A stretch of 44,787 bases of DNA from Beijerinckiaceae bacterium (GCA_903970475.1 CAJCIQ010000199.1:1-44787); one strand, 5' to 3'; numbered from the stretch's first letter, positions 1 through 7,937 are shown. Notes: generated by a model not told the origin, from the letters alone. Program-made: numbers and translations.

Positions 1-124
1 GCTTACCGGGAAGGTTTGGGCTGTAGGGCCCAGCGCTGGGAACTATTGGGAAGTTTTATAAAGTAGGTAGCCCCTGGGGGCGCCCAATTGATCATCGGAC
101 ATGGGTAAATATAGAGAAAAGAAA
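1..124. other. Left-edge stretch, possible 3' end of a plus-strand gene
   Basis: Two plus-strand frames are open from the window edge, one stopping at TAA 58-60 and the other at TAG 64-66. Either could be the last 19 to 21 codons of a gene entering from the left, which would fit the strong hairpin that follows at 125-163. Too little coding sequence is present to identify a protein or choose the frame. Confidence 0.25.
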
Positions 125-170
125 CCGGGGTCTTGCTGATATTCACCTCAGCAAAGACCCCGGAATTTTT
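125..170. terminator. Rho-independent terminator, bidirectional
   Basis: CCGGGGTCTTGCTGA (125-139) pairs with TCAGCAAAGACCCCGG (148-163), with one extra A, around an 8-nt loop. A T-run follows on the plus strand at 166-172, and on the minus strand the stem runs into a T/C-rich tract. It sits 15 bases after the pgl stop, so it can end the gnd-zwf-pgl transcript and also a plus-strand gene entering from the left. Confidence 0.85.
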
Positions 171-185
171 TTCCCGCTATCTGCT

Positions 186-905
186 TTACAGCAGGCTGGC
201 GGCGGCTTGATCTACGAACCAATAGAGCTCTCCGCTCTGAGGCTGAATGATTTGTGAAGGATAATGGTCTACATTTCTGGCTCCTTTCAACACTTCTTTA
301 AGGGCATGGGCCTTTCCGGTTCCAAAGGTGAGAAATACAACCCGGCCGGCCCGGTTAACCAACGGAGCGGTCATGGTGATCCTATACATTTGCTGGGCGT
401 CTAACCAGTAGGCCTTTACCCATGCATCTTTTTCATGAATCACGGGTTGACCCGGGAACAAGGATAGGGTATGTCCATCCTCTCCCATACCATTGAGCAC
501 CAGATCGAAAGTAGGTCCTTCCTCGTCGAAATAAGTTTTCAACAAGGTCTCGTAGGCGGTGGCTGCCGGGTTGGGGCCTAATTCTGTTTGGATGACGTGT
601 ACCTGGTCCGGGGGAACGGGTACGTTATCGATCAGGGTCTCGAAGGTCATTTTGGCATTGTTCCGATCATCGGAGAAGGGTACTGCCCTTTCGTCACCCC
701 AAAACAGGTGCACTTTATCCCAGTTGATGCTGGTTTTGTAAGGAGGAGATGCCAGCAGGGTATACAATTCCTTTGGAGATCCACCCCCCGTCAATACAAA
801 GGTGAACCGATCCTGGTTAGCCAGGGTCTCTTCAATGTAGGAACTGATCCAATCCGCCAAGGCCTTGCTGACCTCCGTAGGCGTTGGTTTGATAACGACT
901 TCCAT
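186..905 (-). CDS. pgl: 6-phosphogluconolactonase
   Basis: Hydrolyses 6-phosphogluconolactone to 6-phosphogluconate, the second step of the oxidative pentose-phosphate pathway; cytosolic. The 239-residue protein is the usual length for the DevB/Pgl family and shows FVLTGGGSPKELY near the N-terminus, then HLFWGDERAVPF and NGMGEDGHTLSLFPG, the family's sugar-phosphate-binding motifs. The frame stays open upstream into zwf, but the ATG at 905 gives a natural N-terminus (MEVVIKPTPTEV) 17 bases after the zwf stop. It is the last gene of gnd-zwf-pgl and probably translated from the shared transcript, ending at the hairpin at 125-163. The call rests on the motifs and on the neighbouring pathway genes. 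Confidence 0.95.
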   Translation of the reverse strand: MEVVIKPTPTEVSKALADWISSYIEETLANQDRFTFVLTGGGSPKELYTLLASPPYKTSINWDKVHLFWGDERAVPFSDDRNNAKMTFETLIDNVPVPPDQVHVIQTELGPNPAATAYETLLKTYFDEEGPTFDLVLNGMGEDGHTLSLFPGQPVIHEKDAWVKAYWLDAQQMYRITMTAPLVNRAGRVVFLTFGTGKAHALKEVLKGARNVDHYPSQIIQPQSGELYWFVDQAAASLL

Positions 906-922
906 GGTGCTACAATAGGTTT

Positions 923-2587
923 TTATTTGGCGCCTGCGGTCATGGTAGCCCAGGTATTTCCATCTCTGGCAATAAGGGCTTCTGCGTCTTCTGGTCCCCA
1001 TGAGTTTGGTACATAGTTGGGGAAATCCACCGGAGCACGGGTTTCCCAGGTTTCCAGGATGGGGGTAATCACCTTCCATGCCGCTTCTACCTGGTCAGCT
1101 CTCATGAAGAGCGTGGCATTACCTTCCATGACATCGAGGAGCAACGTCTCGTAGGCCTCTGGCTCATGGTTCTCATAAGCTTTGTCGTAATTGAATATCA
1201 TGTCCACTGGGTCCAGAATCATGGTTTGACCTGGACGTTTTGCCTGGAAGCGTATCCTGATATCCATTTCGGGGGAAACGGTAATGGTCAGTCGGTTGGG
1301 CCTCCAGCTATCGGCTGCTTCCGGAGGGAAGGCGTAGTTGGGCGCCGGGCGGAAGTGCATGCTGATGACCGTGTTTTTTTCCCTTAACCTTTTACCCGTC
1401 CTGACGTAGAAGGGCACATCCTGCCAGCGCCAGTTGTCAATATAGAACTTTACGGCAGCAAAGGTTTCGGTATTGGAAGTGGGGCTAACACTTTCTTCCT
1501 GACGGTATCCGGGAACTTTTTCTCCCTTCATCCAACCATCGGCATATTGGCCACGGACGGCTATAGCGTGTACGTCTTCTGGCGCAATGCGGCGGATGGC
1601 GTTGAGGACGTCTACCTTTTTATTCCTGATTTCATTGGCATCGAAGGAAACAGGTGCTTCCATGGCCACCATACACATGATTTGCAAGATATGGTTCTGC
1701 ACCATGTCCCTTAAGGCGCCGGCAGACTCATAATAGCCACCCCTTCCTTCCACCCCTACTGTTTCAGCAGCGGTGATCTGTACATGGTCTATATAATTCC
1801 TGTTCCAGATGGGCTCGAACAAGGCATTGGCAAAGCGCAGGGCCAGGATGTTCTGGACCGTTTCTTTGCCCAGGTAGTGGTCAATACGATAGATCTGGTC
1901 TTCACTGAACATGCTCATTAAAAGCGTGTTCAGGTCGTGAGCGCTTTTCAAATCGTGACCAAAGGGCTTTTCCACCACTATACGGGTACATTTTTTGTCC
2001 CCGCAGAGCTCGATCTTTCCTAGTTTGGGGGCGATATCAGGCACCAGTTGAGGAGCTACGGCCAGATAGAATATGATATTGGGATGTGTACCCCATTCCT
2101 GTTCCTTTTGTTTGGCAATATTGGTAATGCCGTCATAGGATTCATCCTTTTCGGCGTCCATTTGCAGGTAGGTCACACTCTTGGAGAACTCGGCCCACTT
2201 TCCGTTTTGCTCATCCTTGCGCCTGGAAAACTGTTTGATACCATCCAGCAGACGCTCCCGGTAGCTTTCGTCGCTGAACGGTTTACGACCGATGCCGACG
2301 ATGGCGAATTGCTCGGGCATCCATTCGTCAATATAAAGATTATATAGGGCGGGAATCAACTTTCGGTAATTCAAGTCCCCACTGCCTCCGAATATGAATA
2401 TCAGGGAAGCAGACGGACGTTTGTTGCTTTGCATAACTGCTTTATTTTTTGGTGTTGTGACGGTAGGTGTTTCCAATGGTTGTGCCTGGGACGCTTCCGC
2501 AGGCTTGCTTTTTGTTGCTGGTTTGGTTTTCGGCTCCGCTGCTGTTTTGGGCGCTGCCGGCTTACCTTTTTTTATTGGGGTTGCCAT
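923..2587 (-). CDS. zwf: Glucose-6-phosphate 1-dehydrogenase
   Basis: Oxidises glucose 6-phosphate to the lactone with NAD(P)+; the committed step of the oxidative pentose-phosphate pathway. The Rossmann motif IFGGSGDLNYRKLIPALY lies at about residues 64-82, and RIDHYLGKETVQN carries the active-site lysine and histidine. The core from about residue 52 has normal family length. The first 51 residues are a Lys/Ala/Pro/Thr-rich extension without predicted fold. An internal ATG at 2434 (MQSNKRPSASL) would give a standard-length enzyme, so the start is uncertain. The 2587 ATG overlaps the last 16 bases of gnd, which suggests translational coupling and favours the longer form. Middle gene of gnd-zwf-pgl. 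Confidence 0.95.
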   Translation of the reverse strand: MATPIKKGKPAAPKTAAEPKTKPATKSKPAEASQAQPLETPTVTTPKNKAVMQSNKRPSASLIFIFGGSGDLNYRKLIPALYNLYIDEWMPEQFAIVGIGRKPFSDESYRERLLDGIKQFSRRKDEQNGKWAEFSKSVTYLQMDAEKDESYDGITNIAKQKEQEWGTHPNIIFYLAVAPQLVPDIAPKLGKIELCGDKKCTRIVVEKPFGHDLKSAHDLNTLLMSMFSEDQIYRIDHYLGKETVQNILALRFANALFEPIWNRNYIDHVQITAAETVGVEGRGGYYESAGALRDMVQNHILQIMCMVAMEAPVSFDANEIRNKKVDVLNAIRRIAPEDVHAIAVRGQYADGWMKGEKVPGYRQEESVSPTSNTETFAAVKFYIDNWRWQDVPFYVRTGKRLREKNTVISMHFRPAPNYAFPPEAADSWRPNRLTITVSPEMDIRIRFQAKRPGQTMILDPVDMIFNYDKAYENHEPEAYETLLLDVMEGNATLFMRADQVEAAWKVITPILETWETRAPVDFPNYVPNSWGPEDAEALIARDGNTWATMTAGAK

Positions 2588-3984
2588 TCTGAATGGAATA
2601 TTCCCGGCCTGTCTATGCGTTGATAAGTATGTGCCCCAAAGTAATCCCTTTGGGCTTGGATCAGGTTAGTGGGAAGGTTAGCACTTTTATAAGCATCAAA
2701 ATAAGACAGGGCGGCTGCCAGGCCGGAAACGGGGATTCCTGCGGCTATGCCTTTCTGTATGGCCAGACGGGTATTGGCTATCACAGGCGCTACCATGGAA
2801 GCGATCCTGGAATCCAACAGGAGGTTGGACAATGTGGGATTTGCGGTATATACCTGATAGAAAGGTTCCAGAAGTACTGAGCGGATGATGCATCCACCTC
2901 TCCAGACCCTGACCACTTTTTCCAGGGGAATTTCCATCTTCCATTCTGAGGATGCCAGTTGAAGTTGGGCCATGCCTTGTACATAGCTAATCATCGTGCC
3001 AAAGTGGAGCGCATCGTGCACCAGTTGCACCAGGTTGTTATCACTGATATGGGTAGATCCGGCTGGATATAGTTTGGAGGCTTCTATCCGCTCGTCTTTT
3101 AGGGAGCTGATGGTACGCAGGGTCACTGCGGTATCGATGACGGGGATAGGCGTAGGCAGGTCCAGCGCGTCCTGGGATGTCCACTTCCCTGTGCCCTTGG
3201 CCCCTGCTTTATCCAGGATCATATCTACCAGACTGTTTCCTGTCAGGTCGTCTTTCTTTATAAATACATCGGCGGTAATTTCTACCAGGAAGGATTTCAT
3301 GTCCCCTTCATTCCAGGTCTTGAATACTTCGTGCAGTTGGTCATTTGAATAACCTGCGCCTAGTTTGAGTAAAGCGTAGCATTCACTAATCAGTTGCATA
3401 ATGGCATATTCTATACCGTTATGCACCATTTTAACATAATGTCCGGCAGCTCCGGTACCCAGATAATCCACACAAGGATCTCCATTCACCTTTGCAGATA
3501 CGGCAACGAGCACAGGAGCTACCTTTTCGTAGGCATCCTTATCTCCACCCGGCATGATGGAAGGGCCGGTACGGGCGCCTTGTTCTCCACCGGATACGCC
3601 CACGCCCATGAAGTGGAAACCCTTTTCTGCCATGTATTTGAGGCGACGTTCCGTATCCGTGTAATGGGAGTTGCCTCCGTCGATGACAATATCGTCCTTG
3701 TCCAGTAAGGGGATCAACTCAGCGATTACATCGTCTACAGGTTGACCTGCCGGAACAAGCATCATCATTCTGCGGGGCCGCTCTAGTTGGTCCAGCATTT
3801 CTTTTAAAGTTGCAACGCCTTTTACCACCGTGCCTGGGGTGGCAGCCGATTCCAGGGCTTGACCCTTGGTGGTGTCTTTATCAAATCCAATCACAGAAAA
3901 ACCGTGATCAGCCATGTTAAGTAATAAGTTACGGCCCATAACCCCGAGGCCGATCATACCGAAATGATAGGATGTTTTTGTCAT
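2572..3984 (-). CDS. gnd: 6-phosphogluconate dehydrogenase, decarboxylating
   Basis: Converts 6-phosphogluconate to ribulose 5-phosphate, CO2 and NADPH. The 470-residue length is standard. The N-terminal dinucleotide-binding fold starts GMIGLGVMGRNLLLNMADHG. VDGGNSHYTDTERR, GVGVSGGEQGARTGPSIMPGG and KMVHNGIEYAIMQLI are the substrate and catalytic blocks, and KGTGKWTSQDALDL lies in the all-alpha C-terminal domain. It is the first gene of the operon. A Bacteroidetes-type promoter box lies just upstream at 4002-4009, divergent from the AhpD-like gene. The GTG/ATG context at 3984 (MTKTSYHFGMIG) is the only start that keeps the complete Rossmann motif near the N-terminus. Confidence 0.97.
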   Translation of the reverse strand: MTKTSYHFGMIGLGVMGRNLLLNMADHGFSVIGFDKDTTKGQALESAATPGTVVKGVATLKEMLDQLERPRRMMMLVPAGQPVDDVIAELIPLLDKDDIVIDGGNSHYTDTERRLKYMAEKGFHFMGVGVSGGEQGARTGPSIMPGGDKDAYEKVAPVLVAVSAKVNGDPCVDYLGTGAAGHYVKMVHNGIEYAIMQLISECYALLKLGAGYSNDQLHEVFKTWNEGDMKSFLVEITADVFIKKDDLTGNSLVDMILDKAGAKGTGKWTSQDALDLPTPIPVIDTAVTLRTISSLKDERIEASKLYPAGSTHISDNNLVQLVHDALHFGTMISYVQGMAQLQLASSEWKMEIPLEKVVRVWRGGCIIRSVLLEPFYQVYTANPTLSNLLLDSRIASMVAPVIANTRLAIQKGIAAGIPVSGLAAALSYFDAYKSANLPTNLIQAQRDYFGAHTYQRIDRPGIFHSEWQPQ

Positions 3985-4001
3985 GCAATTAGAATGAGTA
4001 A

Positions 4002-4009
4002 CAAACCTA
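4002..4009 (-). promoter_or_regulatory. Candidate -7 promoter box for gnd-zwf-pgl
   Basis: On the minus strand the sequence reads TAGGTTTG, an exact match to the Bacteroidetes TAnnTTTG -7 consensus, 17 bases from the gnd start codon. No clear -33 TTTG was seen at the expected distance, so this is a motif-based suggestion. Confidence 0.45.
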
Positions 4010-4036
4010 CGTGAAAATAAGAAATGAAAAGTCGCC

Positions 4037-4044
4037 TAATTTTG
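4037..4044 (+). promoter_or_regulatory. Candidate -7 promoter box for the AhpD-like gene
   Basis: TAATTTTG matches TAnnTTTG exactly. Transcription would begin near 4050, downstream of the ATG at 4024 and upstream of the ATG at 4063. This is the main reason for preferring 4063 as the start of the next gene. No good -33 element was seen. Confidence 0.4.
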
Positions 4045-4062
4045 CATGAAAACGGATATATT

Positions 4063-4422
4063 ATGTCTGATTTAATTGGAGAATTTAACGAATACCGGGC
4101 ACGTATGAACGAGGTTATCCTGAGTAAGAATAACCTGGTGATGAAGCGGCTCTGGAATCTGGATACAAATACATACGAGACCGGGGCCTTGGATACCAGA
4201 ACCAAGGAAATGCTTGGATTGGTGGCTTCCATGGTGTTGCGTTGTGATGACTGCATCAAATACCATCTCGGAAAGTGCCACGAACAAGGCATCCATACAG
4301 AAGAACTATATGAAATTTTTGCGGTAGCCAACATCGTTGGTGGAACCATAGTCATTCCACATACCAGAAGGGCTGCTGAATATTGGGAGGCCCTACAGGC
4401 AGCGGGCGCCAACCCGGCCTAG
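4063..4422 (+). CDS. Carboxymuconolactone decarboxylase / AhpD-like family protein
   Basis: A 119-residue all-alpha AhpD-like protein. The AhpD signature is present as C61-D-D-C64-IKY-H68, with the conserved upstream Glu in TRTKEMLGL (E49). In AhpD these residues form a thiol-disulfide, proton-relay active site used in peroxide defence, and related proteins serve as thiol reductases of unclear substrate. The C-terminal IFAVANIVGGTIVIPH is the family's helical core. The frame is open to an ATG at 4024, but the promoter box at 4037-4044 lies inside that extension, so 4063 is preferred. It is divergent from gnd and has no co-transcribed peroxiredoxin in the window. True AhpD activity is not shown. 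Confidence 0.85.
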   Translation: MSDLIGEFNEYRARMNEVILSKNNLVMKRLWNLDTNTYETGALDTRTKEMLGLVASMVLRCDDCIKYHLGKCHEQGIHTEELYEIFAVANIVGGTIVIPHTRRAAEYWEALQAAGANPA

Positions 4423-4461
4423 CAGGGTCGGACTACGCTATGCAACGCTGGGGCGGAATAT

Positions 4462-4506
4462 GACCACCCACCGGGTGGTCGCCAGGGTTGTGCCCCTGGT
4501 GGCTTT
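4462..4506 (+). terminator. Tandem hairpins, probable terminator after the AhpD-like gene
   Basis: GACCACCC (4462-4469) pairs perfectly with GGGTGGTC (4473-4480) over a 3-nt loop. CCAGGG (4482-4487) pairs with CCCTGG (4494-4499) and is followed by TGGCTTTTGTTG. The second hairpin with its short T tract is terminator-like; the first may reinforce it. The T-run is weak. Confidence 0.5.
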
Positions 4507-4529
4507 TGTTGTCGCACCGGGCCTCTGTG

Positions 4530-4602
4530 GGTGGGCATTTGACGAATTGAAGCCCAACCATACCACCGAAACCTTATCTTTGTACCAGGGCAAATGCCCA
4601 CC
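4530..4602 (+). promoter_or_regulatory. 12-bp inverted repeat flanking a putative promoter of the ferredoxin oxidoreductase gene
   Basis: GGTGGGCATTTG (4530-4541) and CAAATGCCCACC (4591-4602) are perfect inverted repeats separated by 49 bp. Inside lies TATCTTTG (4575-4582), an exact TAnnTTTG -7 box pointing at the gene starting at 4645. The nearest TTG (4547-4549) is 25 bp upstream, a little far for a -33 element. Inversion between the repeats would turn the promoter away from the gene, as in Bacteroidetes invertible promoters. It could also be a simple regulator site or a chance stem. Confidence 0.45.
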
Positions 4603-4644
4603 GGAACAATTATCCGGCTTAATAACCTACTAATTTAATAGACC

Positions 4645-5688
4645 ATGAGTGAAAGGGAAGCAGTGGCCTCCGGAATTGCACTTACCCCTAAAGACTTTGC
4701 CACTGATCAGGAAGTACGTTGGTGCCCAGGATGCGGAGACTATTCTATACTGGCGCAGGTACAAAAAGTCATGCCGACCTTAGGAATTCCTAAAGAGAAC
4801 ATTGTCATTATTTCCGGAATCGGTTGTTCAAGCCGCTTTCCTTATTATATGAACACTTACGGAATGCACTCGATCCATGGCAGGGCTACGGCCATTGCTT
4901 CCGGACTAAAGGCAACCAGGCCGGAATTAAGCGTTTGGATCGTGACCGGTGACGGGGATTCACTAAGCATTGGGGGCAACCATACCATTCACCTGCTCCG
5001 CAGGAATTTCGACGTGAACATTATGCTCTTTAATAACCAGATTTATGGTTTGACAAAGGGGCAATATTCTCCCACTTCCGAAACAAATAAGGTAACCAAA
5101 AGCACTCCCCAAGGCAGTATAGACCATCCTTTTAACCCCTTGGCCCTGGCTATGGGGGCAGATGCGACATTTATTGCCCGTAGCATGGATAGGGACCCCA
5201 AGCACCTTCAACAGATGCTGATCCGTAGTCATGGACATAAAGGCGCTTCCCTGCTGGAGATCTACCAGAATTGCAACATCTTTAATGATGGGGCATTCGA
5301 GATTTTCACGGAGAAAGGATCTAAGGCGGCGGAAACCCTGTTCTTAGAACAAGGACAGCCTTTAGTCTTTGCTGGGGGCTCCAAAGGTATCCGACTTGAT
5401 GGGTTCAGGCCTGTAGTAATTGATCTGACAACGGGTGACTACGCGGCTTCTGATTGCTGGATTCATGATGAGCGTGATTTTTATAAAGCGCAGATTTTGG
5501 TGAGGATGTTTGATGATCCCAATCTGGAAGGACACTTGCCCAGGCCCTTCGGTGTATTTTATGAAACCGACAGGCGCTGCTATGAAGATGCGCTTACTTT
5601 ACAAGTGGACGAAGCGCAGGCTTTAAGGGGGAAAGGCGACCTGGATAAATTACTGAGGGGAAAAGAAACCTGGGAAATTCTCGCTTAA
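4645..5688 (+). CDS. korB: 2-oxoacid:ferredoxin oxidoreductase, beta subunit (2-oxoglutarate type)
   Basis: The thiamine-diphosphate-binding beta subunit of a 2-oxoacid:ferredoxin oxidoreductase, which oxidatively decarboxylates a 2-oxoacid to acyl-CoA and reduces ferredoxin. RWCPGCGDYSIL (C27, C30) and ISGIGCSSRFPYYM give iron-sulfur-cluster cysteines. VTGDGDSLSIGGNH through LFNNQIYGLTKGQYSPTSE is the thiamine-diphosphate/Mg motif. YQNCNIFNDGAF and GVFYETDRRCYED are typical of the KorB/OforB group. The length of 347 residues is normal. The alpha subunit is usually adjacent in Bacteroidota, but no alpha-subunit gene lies in this window. The substrate (2-oxoglutarate or another 2-oxoacid) is inferred from resemblance. 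Confidence 0.93.
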   Translation: MSEREAVASGIALTPKDFATDQEVRWCPGCGDYSILAQVQKVMPTLGIPKENIVIISGIGCSSRFPYYMNTYGMHSIHGRATAIASGLKATRPELSVWIVTGDGDSLSIGGNHTIHLLRRNFDVNIMLFNNQIYGLTKGQYSPTSETNKVTKSTPQGSIDHPFNPLALAMGADATFIARSMDRDPKHLQQMLIRSHGHKGASLLEIYQNCNIFNDGAFEIFTEKGSKAAETLFLEQGQPLVFAGGSKGIRLDGFRPVVIDLTTGDYAASDCWIHDERDFYKAQILVRMFDDPNLEGHLPRPFGVFYETDRRCYEDALTLQVDEAQALRGKGDLDKLLRGKETWEILA

Positions 5689-5744
5689 AGACTAGTGCGG
5701 TCTTAATATAATCAACACATAATCAAGCGTATAGACAAAAAATT

Positions 5745-5772
5745 GGCCCCAATAGACATTGGGGCCTCTTTG
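5745..5772 (+). terminator. Rho-independent terminator after korB
   Basis: GGCCCCAAT (5745-5753) pairs perfectly with ATTGGGGCC (5758-5766) over a 4-nt loop and is followed by TCTTTGCTT. It lies 57 bases after the korB stop. Confidence 0.75.
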
Positions 5773-5821
5773 CTTACCTCTGAAACCACAAAATGAACTT
5801 GTGATGTATGTATAAGAACAC

Positions 5822-5860
5822 AAAAACCGTGCAGAAATAAATTCATGCACGGTTTTTTTT
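5822..5860. terminator. Strong bidirectional terminator
   Basis: AAAAACCGTGCA (5822-5833) pairs with TGCACGGTTTTT (5846-5857). A T-run follows on the plus strand, and the A-run at the left gives a T-run on the minus strand. It lies between the convergent korB and JmjC/cupin-8 genes and can terminate both. Confidence 0.88.
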
Positions 5861-5883
5861 ACATTTTATTATGAGCGGTCGAT

Positions 5884-6771
5884 TTAGGACATTGATGTTT
5901 CGAGTGCTTTATCGGCGGCTTTCATGAGTTTTTCCTTCTTATATTCATACCACCATAAGGGTGCTGTCTTTTTCATGAGGGTGTCTATTTGTCTCATCCC
6001 TACTAGGTTCCAGGCCCCTTTTAATTTTCCGGTGATGGTATTATTCAAGGCCCGCAGACTCATAGCAAATCCACTATCGAGATATTCCATATGATGCCAG
6101 TATCCCGCCGGCATAAATAAGGTATCACCATGTTCGAGGATAACTTCATAGCCTCTGGCCAGTTTAAGTGCTGGAAATGATTTATAGTCAGGCGTTTGGC
6201 CCTGCTCATAATAATGACTGAAATCAGCCAGGCTCAACACTTCAAAGGGCTTGCGATAGAGTTTGTGTTGTTCCTGATAGGGAAAAAGGAGCACCCTCTT
6301 GCGGCCTGCAAACTGTGTGTGCAGTATATGAGACATATCGATATCGAAGTGCATATGTGTGATAGAGGTAGCACCCCCCACAAATAGCATAGGGAATTTT
6401 TTAACAAAACCTTTCATGAGGTGGTCTGGCCATGTAAAATCTTCCGTAAGCTCGGGGGCATGGTCGAAGATATTGAAGAGAAATATCCTCCAGCCAGCAG
6501 GACCTTTGCGGATCATATCAATATACTCTCCGAAGGTTTTATAGTCATCAGCTTTGTTGATGGGCGTATAGGCGTCGCTTTTTACATTATTGTAGAGCGC
6601 TACCTCTTTGCTTCCCACTTTATCAGCGAAATAATCCCAATTCCATTTATCCTTTGCCTTCCAGCTATTAGAAAGGTCAGTAATCACCAGAGGTTTAGCG
6701 GCTTCATAATATTCTCTCCTAAACACGTCCGCATCTATGGAGGCCACTTTATCAACAGTTTGTAACTGCAT
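5884..6771 (-). CDS. Cupin-like (JmjC / cupin_8) Fe(II)/2-oxoglutarate-dependent oxygenase
   Basis: A 295-residue JmjC/cupin-8 protein of the FIH-like type. PLVITDLSNSWKA is the family's N-terminal block. The facial iron triad is visible as H141-F-D143 (in THMHFDIDMSH) and a distal histidine in MPAGYWHHMEY (H226 or H227). The lysine of GRKRVLLFP is the likely 2-oxoglutarate contact. Family members hydroxylate proteins, often ribosomal proteins or arginine/asparagine side chains, but bacterial members of this size mostly have unknown substrates. No signal peptide; cytosolic. It is monocistronic with its own upstream -7 box, and a bidirectional terminator lies downstream. Confidence 0.85.
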   Translation of the reverse strand: MQLQTVDKVASIDADVFRREYYEAAKPLVITDLSNSWKAKDKWNWDYFADKVGSKEVALYNNVKSDAYTPINKADDYKTFGEYIDMIRKGPAGWRIFLFNIFDHAPELTEDFTWPDHLMKGFVKKFPMLFVGGATSITHMHFDIDMSHILHTQFAGRKRVLLFPYQEQHKLYRKPFEVLSLADFSHYYEQGQTPDYKSFPALKLARGYEVILEHGDTLFMPAGYWHHMEYLDSGFAMSLRALNNTITGKLKGAWNLVGMRQIDTLMKKTAPLWWYEYKKEKLMKAADKALETSMS

Positions 6772-6790
6772 TTCGGGTGTATTTAAACAG

Positions 6791-6798
6791 CAAAATTA
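6791..6798 (-). promoter_or_regulatory. Candidate -7 promoter box for the JmjC/cupin-8 gene
   Basis: Minus-strand TAATTTTG matches TAnnTTTG exactly and lies 19 bases upstream of the start codon at 6771. No convincing -33 element was seen. Confidence 0.4.
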
Positions 6799-6842
6799 CT
6801 TATTTAAAATGGTTAGCGATTCATTTACCGTAAATTGGCCTT

Positions 6843-7457
6843 ATGCTATTACACGTCCATCCCGTTACCCCCCAGCCCCGGGCACTCAGGACTATAACCG
6901 ATTGCCTGAGTGAGGGAGGAATCATCGTATACCCGACAGATACCATTTATGGGTTGGGTTGTGATATCTTCCAACATAAGGCCATAGAGCGGATTTGCCA
7001 GATCAAGCATTTGGACCCTGCCAAAGCACAAATGTCCTTTATCTGCTACGACCTCAGTGACTTAAGCAAGTACACCAAGAGTATAGATACGCCACTTTAC
7101 CGTATGCTCAAGGCCTACCTGCCAGGTCCCTATACCTTCATATTGCCCGCCAGTAAGGAAGTTCCTAAAATTTTAAAAAGTAAGAAAGACACCATTGGGC
7201 TTAGGGTGCCCGATAACCATATAGCCAGGGAAATTGTAAGAACTTTGGGACATCCCATTCTCAGTACTTCTTTACCGGGGGAGATGGTAGAAGAGTACAC
7301 GGACCCTGACCTTATTCAAGAAAACTTTGGCAAGGTGGTTGATCTCGTGGTGGACGGAGGCATTGGTGGAATGATGGCCTCTACTGTCGTAGATTGCACT
7401 GGCGATGAGCTGCGCTTAATTCGTCAGGGATTGGGCGTTTGGCCAGAAATGGCTTAA
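6843..7457 (+). CDS. yciO: YciO/YrdC (Sua5) family protein
   Basis: A 204-residue YrdC-fold protein closest by eye to the YciO subgroup: IIVYPTDTIYGLGC and ERICQIKHL near the N-terminus, then CYDLSDLSKY, LPGPYTFIL, TIGLRVPDN and LSTSLPG, in the order seen in E. coli YciO. YrdC/TsaC makes threonylcarbamoyl-AMP for the tRNA t6A37 modification. YciO proteins share the fold, but their physiological role is less clear. The K-R...K/S nucleotide motif of canonical TsaC is altered here (KHLDPAKAQMSF). Databases would probably label it L-threonylcarbamoyladenylate synthase. It is followed after 9 bases by the SRPBCC gene, likely as one transcript. Confidence 0.85.
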   Translation: MLLHVHPVTPQPRALRTITDCLSEGGIIVYPTDTIYGLGCDIFQHKAIERICQIKHLDPAKAQMSFICYDLSDLSKYTKSIDTPLYRMLKAYLPGPYTFILPASKEVPKILKSKKDTIGLRVPDNHIAREIVRTLGHPILSTSLPGEMVEEYTDPDLIQENFGKVVDLVVDGGIGGMMASTVVDCTGDELRLIRQGLGVWPEMA

Positions 7458-7466
7458 TAAACCCCT

Positions 7467-7937
7467 ATGCCTTTTATTATACTAGATACTATTATACGTG
7501 CCCCAATAGAGACTTGCTTTGATATATCCAGGAGCATTGACCTGCATATGTTGTCCACAGCGCATACAGGAGAAGAAGCCATTGCTGGAAAGACCAGTGG
7601 TCTCATTGGGCTGGGAGAGACGGTCACCTGGAGGGCCCGGCATTTTGGCTTGTGGCTCAGCCTTACTTCAAAAATTACCCAATACGATTGGCCCTTTTGC
7701 TTCACCGATGAAATGGTGGAGGGGCCTTTTCACTCCTTTCGTCATGAACACCTGTTTACCCGTATATCCCAGGGTACGCTTATGGAGGATAATTTTTCCT
7801 ACAGAAGCCCTTTGGGGCCATTGGGTAGGATAGCTGACCGGATCTTCCTTCGTCAGTACATGGCTGATTTATTGCTGCGCAGGAATCAGGTATTAAAGGA
7901 GGTCGCGGAGAATATGTTATTTATAAAGCATAACTGA
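7467..7937 (+). CDS. SRPBCC (START/Bet v1-like) family protein
   Basis: A 156-residue protein with the SRPBCC opening pattern: an initial strand LDTIIRAPIETCFDISRSIDLH, then GLGETVTWRARHFG, TDEMVEGPFHSFRHEH and the closing helix IADRIFLRQYMADLLLRRNQ. Bacterial proteins of this type, often labelled cell-division inhibitor-like or polyketide cyclase-like, bind hydrophobic ligands in a deep cavity; no function can be assigned. No signal peptide. It lies 9 bases after yciO, and its 3' end overlaps the convergent lgt-like gene by 21 bases with no terminator between them. Confidence 0.8.
   Translation: MPFIILDTIIRAPIETCFDISRSIDLHMLSTAHTGEEAIAGKTSGLIGLGETVTWRARHFGLWLSLTSKITQYDWPFCFTDEMVEGPFHSFRHEHLFTRISQGTLMEDNFSYRSPLGPLGRIADRIFLRQYMADLLLRRNQVLKEVAENMLFIKHN

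Noticed and set aside
4024..4062. Upstream ATG of the AhpD-like gene at 4024
   Set aside because: A promoter-like -7 box lies downstream of this ATG, so transcripts would start after it.
3981..4412. A 143-codon minus-strand frame opposite the AhpD-like gene
   Set aside because: It is antisense to a motif-supported gene and ends at the gnd start; the translation has no family resemblance.
4419..4601. Short minus-strand frame between the AhpD-like gene and korB
   Set aside because: It overlaps the hairpins and promoter region and has no protein-like sequence.
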